A program made the translations under genes and the position numbers. A stretch of DNA of 64,000 nt from Agromyces protaetiae (GTDB lineage Bacteria > Actinomycetota > Actinomycetes > Actinomycetales > Microbacteriaceae), in NCBI RefSeq assembly GCF_030866785.1, contig NZ_CP133018.1, forward strand, positions 3,286,001-3,350,000. The letters run 5' to 3'. Positions 43,233 through 51,482 of the stretch are shown here, piece after piece (position 1 is the stretch's first letter; each line of letters starts with the position of its first letter). Below the pieces are notes generated by a model. It saw only the letters and a list, made by a program, of their open reading frames with translations, searched no databases and had not been told where the DNA came from.

Positions 43233-43316
43233 GGTTCAGCGGCCCGGTTCGGCGGCCCGGTTCAGCGGCCCGGTTCGGCGGCCCGGTTCAGCGGGCCGGT
43301 CCAACGGGCCGGTTCG
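43233..43316. repeat. 13-bp tandem repeat, about 6.5 copies
   Basis: The units GGTTCAGCGGCCC and GGTTCGGCGGCCC alternate (so a 26-bp higher-order period) and then drift to GGTTCAGCGGGCC and GGTCCAACGGGCC. It lies between the iol promoter and the GAPDH terminator. No gene. Confidence 0.9.
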
Positions 43317-43370
43317 GTCCGATCCCGTGCGGCGGACCCCGGCCGCCCTCCGCGCGACCGCGGAAACGAC

Positions 43371-43409
43371 GACTGCCGGCCCCCCTCGAATCGAGGAGGA
43401 CCGGCAGTC
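43371..43409 (-). terminator. Terminator downstream of GAPDH
   Basis: The arms GACTGCCGG (43371-43379) and CCGGCAGTC (43401-43409), plus an inner CCCCTCGA/TCGAGG stem, form a long hairpin 19 bp beyond the GAPDH stop. Confidence 0.85.
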
Positions 43410-43427
43410 CGGAGCGGCGTTCGCGCG

Positions 43428-44429
43428 TCAGTCGCGCGCGAGCAGCTGCAGCGTGTCGATCACGCGGTTCGAGAATCCCCACTCGTTGTCGTACCAGGCG
43501 ACCACCTTCACGTGGCGGCCGTCGACGCGCGTGAGCTCGGCGTCGAAGATCGACGAGGCGGGGTTGCCCGTGATGTCGGTCGAGACCAGCGGGTCGTCCG
43601 AGTACTCGAGAATGCCCCGCAACCGGCCATCGGCCGCCTCGCGGTACGCCGCGAGCACCTCGTCGCGCGTGACGTCGCGCGAGACGGTCGTGTTGAGCTC
43701 GACGATCGAGCCGACGGGCACGGGCACGCGCAGCGAGTCGCCCGACAGCTTGCCCTCGAGCTTCGGCAGCACGAGGCCGATCGCCTTCGCGGCACCGGTC
43801 GACGTCGGCACGATGTTGACGCCGGCGGCGCGAGCGCGACGCGGGTCGCGGTGCGGTCCGTCCTGCAGGTTCTGCTCCTGCGTGTAGGCGTGCACGGTGG
43901 TCATGAAGCCGTGCTCGATGCCCGCGAGGTCGTCGAGGACCGAGGCGAGCGGGGCGAGCGCGTTCGTCGTGCAGGACGCGTTCGAGACGATCGTGTGCGT
44001 CGCGGCGTCGTAGGCGTCGGTGTTGACACCGTAGGCGAGGGTGACGTCGGCACCGTCGGCGGGCGCGCTCACGAGCACCTTGCGCGCACCGGCGTCGAGG
44101 TGGGCCTTCGCGGCCTCCTTGCTGGTGAACCGGCCGGTGGACTCGAGCACGAGGTCGACGTCGAGCTCCTTCCAGGGCAGGTTCGCGGGGTCGCGCTCGG
44201 CGAGCACCTTGATGCGCTTCCCGTCGACGACGAGCACGTCGCCGTCGACCTCGACGGGCCGGCCGAGGCGGCCGAGGGAGCTGTCGAACCGCAGCAGCTG
44301 GGCCAGCGCCTTCGGCTCGGTGAGATCGTTGATGGCGACGATCTCGAGGCCGTCGGGCTCGCGCTCGAGCAGCGCGCGGAGCACGTTGCGTCCGATGCGG
44401 CCGAATCCGTTGACGGCGATGCGGGTCAT
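43428..44429 (-). CDS. gap: Glyceraldehyde-3-phosphate dehydrogenase, type I
   Basis: A 333-residue glycolytic enzyme. NAD binding is shown by IAVNGFGRIGRNVLRALLE and an Asp at the end of strand 2 (VAINDLTEP), the catalytic Cys by IVSNASCTTNALAPLASVLD, and the partner His by MTTVHAYTQEQNLQDGPHRD. Substrate loops STGAAKAIGLVLP and WYDNEWGFSNRVID are intact. Start ATG 44429 gives family length. It is monocistronic with its own terminator; in actinobacteria the main gap gene usually sits with pgk/tpi, so this may be a second copy. Confidence 0.96.
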   Translation of the reverse strand: MTRIAVNGFGRIGRNVLRALLEREPDGLEIVAINDLTEPKALAQLLRFDSSLGRLGRPVEVDGDVLVVDGKRIKVLAERDPANLPWKELDVDLVLESTGRFTSKEAAKAHLDAGARKVLVSAPADGADVTLAYGVNTDAYDAATHTIVSNASCTTNALAPLASVLDDLAGIEHGFMTTVHAYTQEQNLQDGPHRDPRRARAAGVNIVPTSTGAAKAIGLVLPKLEGKLSGDSLRVPVPVGSIVELNTTVSRDVTRDEVLAAYREAADGRLRGILEYSDDPLVSTDITGNPASSIFDAELTRVDGRHVKVVAWYDNEWGFSNRVIDTLQLLARD

Positions 44430-44558
44430 TGGGGCAGTCCTTTCAGCACGGATCCCGGCGGTCCGCCGGGACACGACCAGCCTCGTCACGGAGGACCCGG
44501 TCCGAAAGTGGCCGCCGAGACACCTTCCGCAAGGATTCAGCCAGGCTCGAGCTCTCGG

Positions 44559-45071
44559 CTACACGCGTGCGACCGGCACGATCGCCACATCGCGGAGCGC
44601 GCCGCCCTCGGCGACGGCGGTCATCATCGTGCAGGCCGGCTGGCGGCGCCGGTCGGTGGGCGAGCCCGGATTCAGCAGCCGGATGCCTCCCGGCGTCACC
44701 GTGTCCCACGGGATGTGACTGTGCCCGAACACCAGCACGTCGAGCCCCTCGGTCCCGTACGTGGCATCCATGCGCCGCTCGCGACCGCCCGCCGCGCCGG
44801 TCTCGTGCACGACGCCGAACCGCAATCCCTCGATCTCGGCCTTCGCGAACTCCGGCAGCCGCGAGCGCAGTCCCGGCCCGTCGTTGTTGCCGTACACCCC
44901 GATGAGCCGCGCCGCGCGGGCCTCGAGGGCGTCGAGCGTCGCGACATCCACCCAGTCGCCCGCGTGCACGACGAGATCCGCGACGTCGACCGCCCGCCAC
45001 ACGTCGTCGGGCAGTCGCTTCGCCCGCGCGGGCACGTGGGTGTCGGAGATGAGCAGCAGCCGCGTCGTCAT
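44559..45071 (-). CDS. YfcE/MJ0936-type metallophosphoesterase
   Basis: A 170-residue binuclear-metal phosphodiesterase. The motifs appear in order: LLISDTHVPARAKRL (DxH), VVHAGDWVD (GD), VYGNNDGPG (GNND), FGVVHETG and VFGHSHIPWDTV (GHSH). Such enzymes hydrolyse phosphodiesters or cyclic nucleotides in vitro; the cellular substrate is unknown. It lies about 130 bp upstream of gap on the same strand, with no obvious shared operon. A 16-bp tandem repeat begins 13 bp upstream of its start. Confidence 0.9.
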   Translation of the reverse strand: MTTRLLLISDTHVPARAKRLPDDVWRAVDVADLVVHAGDWVDVATLDALEARAARLIGVYGNNDGPGLRSRLPEFAKAEIEGLRFGVVHETGAAGGRERRMDATYGTEGLDVLVFGHSHIPWDTVTPGGIRLLNPGSPTDRRRQPACTMMTAVAEGGALRDVAIVPVARV

Positions 45072-45084
45072 GCCCCTATCCTTT

Positions 45085-45140
45085 CGCGGCGCCCTCCGTT
45101 CGCGGCGCTCTCCGTTCGCGGCGCTCTCCGTTCGCGGCGC
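45085..45140. repeat. 16-bp tandem repeat, 3.5 copies
   Basis: The unit CGCGGCGCTCTCCGTT (first copy CGCGGCGCCCTCCGTT) is repeated three and a half times immediately upstream of the phosphoesterase start, leaving no normal promoter spacing there. Confidence 0.88.
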
Positions 45141-45160
45141 GCGCCGAGGCCCTCCACGTC

Positions 45161-45239
45161 CTTGCTCAGGAAGATCAGGGCGACACGCCGACGGCAGGGT
45201 ACCGACACGCCGGCACCGCGGTGCGGCTTCCTGAGCAAG
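45161..45239. other. Perfect 13-bp inverted repeat with 53-bp loop
   Basis: CTTGCTCAGGAAG (45161-45173) and CTTCCTGAGCAAG (45227-45239) are exact complements. CGACACGCCG occurs twice in the loop. No coding is seen. It could be a structured RNA, a terminator for the converse gene or the ends of a very small mobile element. Confidence 0.5.
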
Positions 45240-45248
45240 CGGGCCAGC

Positions 45249-46520
45249 TCAGTCGAACGAGACGCCCGAGGATGCTCCGTGCCCGCGATGCTTCGCACCG
45301 CGGAGGATGACGAGTGCGAGTCCGACCGCGGCGACCGCGACCACGGCCGCGCCGAGTGGCGGCAGCACCTCGACGCCCGCCGCCGAGACGGCGAGCGCCG
45401 CGAGCGCGGCCCCGATCGCGATGCCCAGATTGAACACGACCGGGATCAGTGCGCCCGCGAGCGCTCGCCGCTCCGGCCCCGCGAGCCGGAGGATCATGGT
45501 CTGCGCGAGCGCGGGCAGCGCGCCGGACGCGACACCCCAGACGGTCACCACCGCGATCCCAACCAGCGGATGCGTCGCCACGATGCCGAGCGCGGCGACA
45601 GCGATCGCCGTGACCACGGCGCTCAGCACGAGCGCCCGGCCCGTGCGCTCGCCGAAACGCCCGGCGAGCACGATGCCGATCCACGACGCGACACCGAACA
45701 CGAGCAGCATGCCGCCGACCCCGCCGGGAACGGCGCCGGCCGGCGCCTCCACGAGCCGGGTGATGAACGTGTAGGCGCCGTAATGCCCGACGAGCACCAA
45801 TGCGACGAGCGCCACGATCCCGAACATCGCGGAGCGACCGCCGGCGCCGGAGGCGCCACGCGCTCCCGCCGCAGCGGCGCCCGGCGCCTCGGCCGCGGCA
45901 TCCGCTCGGGTGGGCGGCCGACGCACGACCGCCCGGACCAGCCCGGCCGCGATGACCGCCGCGACCGCGAGCCCGCCGAAGGCGGCGCGCCAGCCCACTC
46001 CCTGCGCGACGAGGCTGCCGAGCGGCGTGCCGATCACGGTGCCGAGGGTGGCCCCGCCGAGCACGACCGCGACGGCGCGTGCGAGATCGCGGTCCGGCAC
46101 GAGGTCGGCCGTGTAGGCGTTGGCCGTCGCCCAGAGCAGGCCGACCGCGAGCGCGCCCGCGAGTCTCCCGCCGACCGCGACGGCATATGTGGGCGCGAGC
46201 GCGGTCACGGCGACCGAGGCTGCGAGACCGACGAGACTCCAGACGATCACCGCACGCCGGTCGACGCCGCGGGTCAGCCGGACCAGCGGCAGGCTCGCCA
46301 CCACGACGACGCCCGCCCACAGGGAGACCAGCAGCCCGGTCTGCGCCTCGGTCACGCCGAGGCCGGCGCTCATCTCGGGCAGCACGGCCGTCGGCAGCAT
46401 CTCGGCGGTGACCATGACGAAGGATGCGGCGCCGAGGACGAGGAGCGAGGCCCAGGGCAGAGGATGACGTGCGGGCGAACCGTCCGCGAGATGTGGGTCG
46501 GAGTGGCTGGTGTCGGTCAT
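45249..46520 (-). CDS. MFS transporter (DHA1-type efflux)
   Basis: A 423-residue protein with 12 predicted helices. The start is SLLVLGAASFVMVTAEMLPT then AVLPEMSAGLGVTEAQTGLL, matching the AraJ/sugar-efflux/drug-efflux branch. A loop of about 30 Ala/Gly-rich residues separates the halves. It is probably a proton-driven exporter of drugs or sugars. It is divergent from a MerR regulator across 71 bp containing a dyad, the layout of MerR-controlled efflux pumps, so expression is likely induced by its substrate. Confidence 0.9.
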   Translation of the reverse strand: MTDTSHSDPHLADGSPARHPLPWASLLVLGAASFVMVTAEMLPTAVLPEMSAGLGVTEAQTGLLVSLWAGVVVVASLPLVRLTRGVDRRAVIVWSLVGLAASVAVTALAPTYAVAVGGRLAGALAVGLLWATANAYTADLVPDRDLARAVAVVLGGATLGTVIGTPLGSLVAQGVGWRAAFGGLAVAAVIAAGLVRAVVRRPPTRADAAAEAPGAAAAGARGASGAGGRSAMFGIVALVALVLVGHYGAYTFITRLVEAPAGAVPGGVGGMLLVFGVASWIGIVLAGRFGERTGRALVLSAVVTAIAVAALGIVATHPLVGIAVVTVWGVASGALPALAQTMILRLAGPERRALAGALIPVVFNLGIAIGAALAALAVSAAGVEVLPPLGAAVVAVAAVGLALVILRGAKHRGHGASSGVSFD

Positions 46521-46537
46521 GACTCGACGGTAAACTC

Positions 46538-46551
46538 TGACATCAGTGTCA
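46538..46551. promoter_or_regulatory. MerR operator in divergent promoter
   Basis: TGACATCAGTGTCA is a dyad with TGACA/TGTCA arms. It is framed by AACTCTGAC (46533-46541) and GTCGGAGTT (46559-46567). On the minus strand a TTGACA lies next to it, as expected of the -35 in MerR-activated promoters. It serves the MFS gene and the MerR gene. Confidence 0.6.
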
Positions 46552-46591
46552 ATGTCAAGGTCGGAGTTCACCCCTCGCACAGGGAGCGCGC

Positions 46592-46981
46592 ATGAAGATC
46601 GGTGAGGTCGCGAGCCGTGCCCACGTCTCACCCCGGCTCGTCAGGTACTACGAACAGCAAGGCCTCCTCACGCCCACGAGAGAGGCGAACGGCTACCGCG
46701 AGTACGACGAGGACGACGTGGCCAGGGTGGGCCGCATCGCCGGACTCGTCCAAGCCGGGCTCACCACCAAGCTCGTGAAGGCGCTGCTCGAGCTCGAGGA
46801 CCTCGCGCTCGACGACCAGCCGAGTTGCCCGCGCACGGTCGCCGACCTCCTGGCGCGTGAGCTCACCGGCATCGAGGACCGCATCGCCTGCCTCACCCGG
46901 AGCCGCAACACCATCCACGACTACCTGCTCCGCACGGAGCACGCCGCGGTCCTCTCCGAGCGGCGCGCGGCCGTCGTCTGA
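46592..46981 (+). CDS. MerR-family transcriptional regulator
   Basis: A 129-residue regulator with AGGGAG before ATG 46592. It begins MKIGEVASRAHVSPRLVRYY then EQQGLLTPTREANGYREYDE, the MerR winged helix. A dimerisation helix follows (LARELTGIEDRIACLTRSRN). The only Cys residues (SCPRT, IACL) do not make a metal-binding pattern of the MerR/CueR type, so the inducer is probably an organic compound. Divergent from the MFS efflux gene. Confidence 0.92.
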   Translation: MKIGEVASRAHVSPRLVRYYEQQGLLTPTREANGYREYDEDDVARVGRIAGLVQAGLTTKLVKALLELEDLALDDQPSCPRTVADLLARELTGIEDRIACLTRSRNTIHDYLLRTEHAAVLSERRAAVV

Positions 46982-47042
46982 ACTCGGGCGCCGCGCCGGG
47001 CGCGTCGGTGCGCCGCGCAGTCAGTGCCCCGCGCAGGGCCCC

Positions 47043-47993
47043 TCAGTGCTCCGCGAACGTCTGGCGGTACTCGCTCGGCGACGTGCCGAGGATGCGGTGG
47101 AAGTGCAGACGCAGGTTGGCGCCGGTGCCGAGGCCGACGCGGTCGGCGACCTGCTCGATGCCGAGATCGGATCGTTCGAGCAGCTCCCGCGCCAGATCGA
47201 CCCGCGCGCGCAGCACCCACTGCATGGGTGTGTACCCGGTGTCCTCGACGAAGCGGCGCGAGAACGTGCGCGTCGACACGTTCGCGTGGCGGGCGAGCGC
47301 GCCGACGGTGAGCGGCCGGTCGAGTCGCGTGAGCGCCCACTCGCGCGTGGCCGCGAACACCGGCCCGAGCGACTCCGGGAGCGATCGCGGCACGTACTGG
47401 GCTTGGCCGCCGCTGCGATAGGGCGCGGCGACCAGCCGGCGGGCGACGTGGTTCGACAGCGCGACGCCGTGATCGCGGCGCACGAGGTGCAGGCACAGGT
47501 CGATCCCCGACGCCGCGCCCGCCGACGTGAGCACCCGCCCCTCGTCGACGAACAGCACGTTCTCGTCGACGTCGATGTCCGGATGCCTCGCCTGGAGCTG
47601 CCGCGTGTAGTGCCAGTGCGTGGTGGCTCTGAGTCCGTGCAGCAGACCCGTCGCGGCGAGCGCGAACGCACCCGTCGAGATCGCCGCGAGCCGAGCGCCG
47701 CGCGCGTGCGCGGCGCGCAACGCGTCGACCACCTCGTGCGGCGGGTCCTCCCGGTCGGGGTGCCGGTACCCCGGCACGAAGATGGTCTCGGCCCACTCGA
47801 GCGCCTCGAGCCCGTCGCTCACGTGATAGGCGAGTCCGTCGCCGCCGGCCACCGGCCCGGGCTCGCGGCCGCACATCCGTACGACGTACGGCATGCTCTG
47901 CCGGGTGGTGAAGATCTGCGCCGGGATCCCGACGTCGAGCGGCTTCGCGCCCTCGAGCACGAGGACGGCGACGCGATGGTTGCGGCGGGGCAC
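47043..47993 (-). CDS. GlxA-like AraC-family regulator with DJ-1/PfpI domain
   Basis: A 316-residue protein. Residues 1-190 are a DJ-1/PfpI (class I amidotransferase-like) domain: VAVLVLEGAKPLDVGIPAQI, TIFVPGYRHPD and LAAISTGAFALAATGLLHG, where Ser replaces the nucleophile Cys, so it is not catalytic. The C-terminal AraC helix pair is LTVGALARHANVSTRTFSRR and IEQVADRVGLGTGANLRLHF then HRILGTSPSEYR. It is probably a ligand-sensing activator. The genes it controls are not evident from the neighbourhood. Confidence 0.9.
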   Translation of the reverse strand: MPRRNHRVAVLVLEGAKPLDVGIPAQIFTTRQSMPYVVRMCGREPGPVAGGDGLAYHVSDGLEALEWAETIFVPGYRHPDREDPPHEVVDALRAAHARGARLAAISTGAFALAATGLLHGLRATTHWHYTRQLQARHPDIDVDENVLFVDEGRVLTSAGAASGIDLCLHLVRRDHGVALSNHVARRLVAAPYRSGGQAQYVPRSLPESLGPVFAATREWALTRLDRPLTVGALARHANVSTRTFSRRFVEDTGYTPMQWVLRARVDLARELLERSDLGIEQVADRVGLGTGANLRLHFHRILGTSPSEYRQTFAEH

Positions 47994-48146
47994 CTGGCCA
48001 GCATGGCATCGACCGCAAGGCTCCGGCCACCACCTGTGCGACGACCGTGAACGCCGGGGACACGCCCGTCAAGCCGTTGCCCGCACGGGCACGGCCGCCT
48101 TGACTGGAAACCTGAGGCAGCGCTCCGGCGCGAAAGGGTGGTGCGC

Positions 48147-49349
48147 GTGAGCGAACAGGAACGGATCGCAGCCGAGGCACGGTCGCGCTGGTCGGGACCC
48201 GGTGGCCCGATCTGGACCGACCGGCTCGGCCGGTGGAGCATCCGCGCCGTGCAGCTGATCGTGCTCACCGTCGCCGCGGCCGCGGCGATCTGGGCGCTGG
48301 TCCAGGTCAAGCTCCTCGTCATCCCGGTGCTCATCGCGATCATCCTCGCCGCGGCCGCCAGCCCGCTCATCCTGTGGCTCCGCCGGCGCGGCCTGAAGCC
48401 GATTCTCGCGGCGTGGATCACGCTGCTCGGCGGCATCATCGTGTTCGGCGGCATCGTGACGGCCATCGTGTTCGCGGTGCGCAGCCAGTGGGGCGCGCTC
48501 GCCGACTCGGCGATGGACGGCCTCGACGACCTGCAGAGCTGGCTCGCCGGCCTCGACCTCCCGATCGACACCGAGCAGCTCGACTCGATCCGGGAGACCC
48601 TCGTCGGCTTCGTCACGAGCGCCGAGTTCGGCGCCGGTGCGATCGCCGGAGTGTCGGCTGCAACGCAGTTCGTGACCGGCACGGTCCTCGTGCTCGTCGT
48701 GCTCTTCTTCTTCTTGAAAGACGGCGACCGCATCTGGGCGTTCTTCCTCCGCCCGTTCACGGGCGCGCGCCTCGAACGCGGACGGCGCATCGGCACCACG
48801 AGCGTCACGGTGCTGGGCGGCTACGTGCGCGGCACCGCGATCATCGCGCTCGTCGACTCGGTCGGGATCGGCGTCGCGCTCGCGATCCTGCAGGTGCCGC
48901 TCGCGCTCCCCCTGGCCGTCGTGGTCTTCATCGGCGCCTTCATCCCGATCGTGGGTGCGACCGTCGCCGGCATCCTCGCCGCGCTCGTCGCGCTCGTCGC
49001 GAACGGCCCGTTCGTCGCACTGATCGTGGTGGCCGTCGTGATCGGGGTGAACCAGCTCGAGGGCAACCTGCTGCAACCGGTCGTCATGGCGCAGTCGCTC
49101 AAGCTGCATCCGCTCGTGATCCTCATCGCCCTGACCGTCGGCACCATCCTGGGCGGCATCACCGGAGCGGTGCTCGCGGTGCCGATCGCCGCGGTGGGCT
49201 GGGCGATCATCAAGATCTGGGACGCCCCGGATCCGAGCCTCGACGAACGAAAGCCCTGGCGCTCGCGGCGCCGCAAGACATCGCCACCGGAGCCGAACCC
49301 GGATGACGCGGAGGGCACCCCTGCGGAGACGCCCGTGGGCGGTGCCTGA
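48147..49349 (+). CDS. AI-2E-family transporter
   Basis: A 400-residue membrane protein of the PerM/TqsA group, with about eight helices. Typical segments are VKLLVIPVLIAIILAAAASP, VLFFFLKDGDRIWAFFL (the conserved FFxLKD motif), IGAFIPIVGATVAGILAALV and the C-terminal LKLHPLVILIALTVGTILGG. GTG 48147 is chosen because AAAGGG lies about 8-10 nt upstream; GTGs at 48138 and 48141 are also in frame. The charged C-terminal tail is hydrophilic. Substrates of this family are varied (AI-2, Na+/H+, others) and cannot be named here. Confidence 0.88.
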   Translation: MSEQERIAAEARSRWSGPGGPIWTDRLGRWSIRAVQLIVLTVAAAAAIWALVQVKLLVIPVLIAIILAAAASPLILWLRRRGLKPILAAWITLLGGIIVFGGIVTAIVFAVRSQWGALADSAMDGLDDLQSWLAGLDLPIDTEQLDSIRETLVGFVTSAEFGAGAIAGVSAATQFVTGTVLVLVVLFFFLKDGDRIWAFFLRPFTGARLERGRRIGTTSVTVLGGYVRGTAIIALVDSVGIGVALAILQVPLALPLAVVVFIGAFIPIVGATVAGILAALVALVANGPFVALIVVAVVIGVNQLEGNLLQPVVMAQSLKLHPLVILIALTVGTILGGITGAVLAVPIAAVGWAIIKIWDAPDPSLDERKPWRSRRRKTSPPEPNPDDAEGTPAETPVGGA

Positions 49350-49439
49350 CCTGCGAGCCCCTGTGCGCGGCAACAACCGCAACGCTTGCCGTGATGAACA
49401 TCGGTGATGTGCGGCGCATTCGCACGCCTTCGACTATGG

Positions 49440-51482
49440 TCACGCTTCGGCCGTGAGGAGCGGGATCCAGACGCGCATGCGGGAGGGGCCGCGCTCGGCC
49501 CACTCGTGGTAGCGGACGAGGGGAATGTCGGCGCGGGCGCCCGTGCGGGCGTCGACGAGGGTGACGACGACAGCGCCATCGGCGTCGCGGGGCGGCACCG
49601 CCGGGCCGGCGCTGCCGGCGGCATCGCGGGGTGCGGTGGCCGGGTCGACGCGGAGGTCGGCGAAGTCGGATGTCTCGAGCGTGGTCCCGGCGAGGTCCAC
49701 CGATTCGAGCGCGAACACCTCGGGGCCGCGTTCGACCGCGAGCGAGCCGCGGACCGCGTCGACGCGCGGGTCGGGCGCGGTGAAGCGCGGGGCGACCGGC
49801 AGTGCCAGCTCGACCTCGTCGCCCGCGGCGAACGCACGCTCGACACGGGCGTACCCGGGCTCGACGGCACGCTCGTCGGCGTCGCCGCCGTCGGCCGGCC
49901 GCACGGCGAGTGTCGCGCCCGCCGCCCACGCCGGCACGCGCAGCGCGAGCGTCCACGGCGACGACGCATCCGTGAGCACGCGCACGCGCACCGAGCCGCC
50001 TGCCGGGTAGTCCGTCGCGATCTCCAGCGCCACCTCCTGCCCGTCGTCGAGCCGGGTGCGCACGGTCGACGGCGCGTACTGGTGCAGCTGCACGCCCGAG
50101 GCATCCGCCGTCGCGAGATACGCGGCCAGGCTCGCGAAGGTGCGCGCCGTGTTCGGCGGGCAGCACGACACCTCGAACCAGGGCGCCCGCAGCGACGACT
50201 TCGCGCGCGGCGATACCGACTCGGGGTCGGCCTCGGTGCCGGGCACGCGCTGGTGCAGGGTGTTCGCGTAGTAGAACGCCGTGCCCGAGGCATCCGGCGA
50301 CGTCTCGACCACGTTGAAGAGCGCGCGCTCGATCGCGTCCGCGTATCGCGGGTCGGCCTGGGCCGCGTCGGCCTGCGCGAGCAGCAGGCGCCACCCGAAC
50401 ATGACGGATGCCACGGCCGCACAGGTCTCGGAATAGGCCCGGTCGGCCGGCAGCTCCCAGTCCTCGCCGAAGGCCTCGTCCTGGTGGTGCGAGCCCTGCC
50501 CGCCCGTGACGTACGTGCGGCGCTGTTGCGTAGCCTCCCATTGGCCGTCGAGCGCCCGCAGCAGCTCGTCGTCGCCGGTCTCGACCGCGACATCCGTCGC
50601 ACCCGACGAGAGGTAGTTCGCCCTGACCGCGTGCCCGCGCAGGCGGTCCGCTTCGCGGACCGGGACGTCGTCCTGGAAGTACGACCGGCCCCACTCGATG
50701 TCGGCCAGCGAGCCGCGTCCGTGCCGGTCGACGAAGATGCGCGCCTGCTCGAGGTACCGCGGCTCCCCCAGCGCCCGGCCGAGCTCGGCGAGCCCGACCT
50801 CGACCTCGGCGTGCCCGCAGACGCGTTCGTCGCCGCCCTCACCGAAGACCGCGCAGACGAGGTCCGCGGCGCGGCGAGCAATGCCGACGAGTCCGTCATC
50901 CGCGTCGGGCCGCGTGCGGTGGCGCGCGACCGCCGCCTGGAACAGGTGCCCGAGGCAGTACAGCTCGTGCCCCCACTCGAGGTCGGACCAGCGCGCGCCC
51001 TGACCGGGCCGGCCGAAGCGCGTGTTCAGGTAGCCGTCGGGCTCCTGGGCCGCCGCGACGCGGTCGACGATGCGGCGGAAGCGGGCCTCGAGCTCGGTGG
51101 CGCGAGCGCCCGAGGCATCCGTTCCACCACCGTCCTGGGCGCCCGATGCATCCAGCCGCCCGATCTCCCACGCCACCGCCTCGAGGTACTTGTAGACCTC
51201 GGAGTCCGAGAACTCCCGGCCGCGCCGCCCGTCGGGCAGCGTGCCCGCCGCGGCGAGATCGAAGTTGCCGAGCCAGCCTTCCCGTTCGAGCCAGCGTTCG
51301 ATGTGATCGAGCGTGGCCGTGCCGTTGACCGCCTGCCGGCGGCCCCAGATGCCGCCTGTGATGGCGACCTCGTCGAGCCCGAGCGGGCGCAGGGCGCCCG
51401 TGGTCGGTGCGACGGGCGCGACCGGTGCGGCGCCCTCGCGGGCGGCGGCGGGCGTGGTGGAGACGGTGAGGGTCATGGTCAT
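49440..51482 (-). CDS. Glycoside hydrolase family 127 (beta-L-arabinofuranosidase-like)
   Basis: A 680-residue enzyme. The catalytic barrel includes DGYLNTRFGRPGQGARWSDL then EWGHELYCLGHLFQAA, GHAVRANYLSSGATDVA and YVTGGQGSHHQDEAFGEDWE. The Zn-binding pair with the catalytic Cys is EVSCCPPNTARTFASLAAYL. A C-terminal beta domain follows. GH127 removes L-arabinofuranose units, using a Cys nucleophile. Its ATG overlaps the permease stop (ATGA), making it the last gene of an importer operon under a divergent LacI. It has no signal peptide, so it acts on imported oligosaccharide. It carries three copies of GAGGCATCC (read on the plus strand). Confidence 0.93.
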   Translation of the reverse strand: MTMTLTVSTTPAAAREGAAPVAPVAPTTGALRPLGLDEVAITGGIWGRRQAVNGTATLDHIERWLEREGWLGNFDLAAAGTLPDGRRGREFSDSEVYKYLEAVAWEIGRLDASGAQDGGGTDASGARATELEARFRRIVDRVAAAQEPDGYLNTRFGRPGQGARWSDLEWGHELYCLGHLFQAAVARHRTRPDADDGLVGIARRAADLVCAVFGEGGDERVCGHAEVEVGLAELGRALGEPRYLEQARIFVDRHGRGSLADIEWGRSYFQDDVPVREADRLRGHAVRANYLSSGATDVAVETGDDELLRALDGQWEATQQRRTYVTGGQGSHHQDEAFGEDWELPADRAYSETCAAVASVMFGWRLLLAQADAAQADPRYADAIERALFNVVETSPDASGTAFYYANTLHQRVPGTEADPESVSPRAKSSLRAPWFEVSCCPPNTARTFASLAAYLATADASGVQLHQYAPSTVRTRLDDGQEVALEIATDYPAGGSVRVRVLTDASSPWTLALRVPAWAAGATLAVRPADGGDADERAVEPGYARVERAFAAGDEVELALPVAPRFTAPDPRVDAVRGSLAVERGPEVFALESVDLAGTTLETSDFADLRVDPATAPRDAAGSAGPAVPPRDADGAVVVTLVDARTGARADIPLVRYHEWAERGPSRMRVWIPLLTAEA

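Noticed and set aside
45161..45239. MITE with target duplication
   Set aside because: No direct repeat was found flanking the inverted arms, and no second copy occurs in the window, so it is kept only as an unexplained structure.
42783..46595. Very long plus-strand open frame (over 1200 codons)
   Set aside because: It runs antisense to gap, the phosphoesterase and the MFS gene; its Arg/His/Asp-rich product is the typical shadow of high-GC coding on the other strand.
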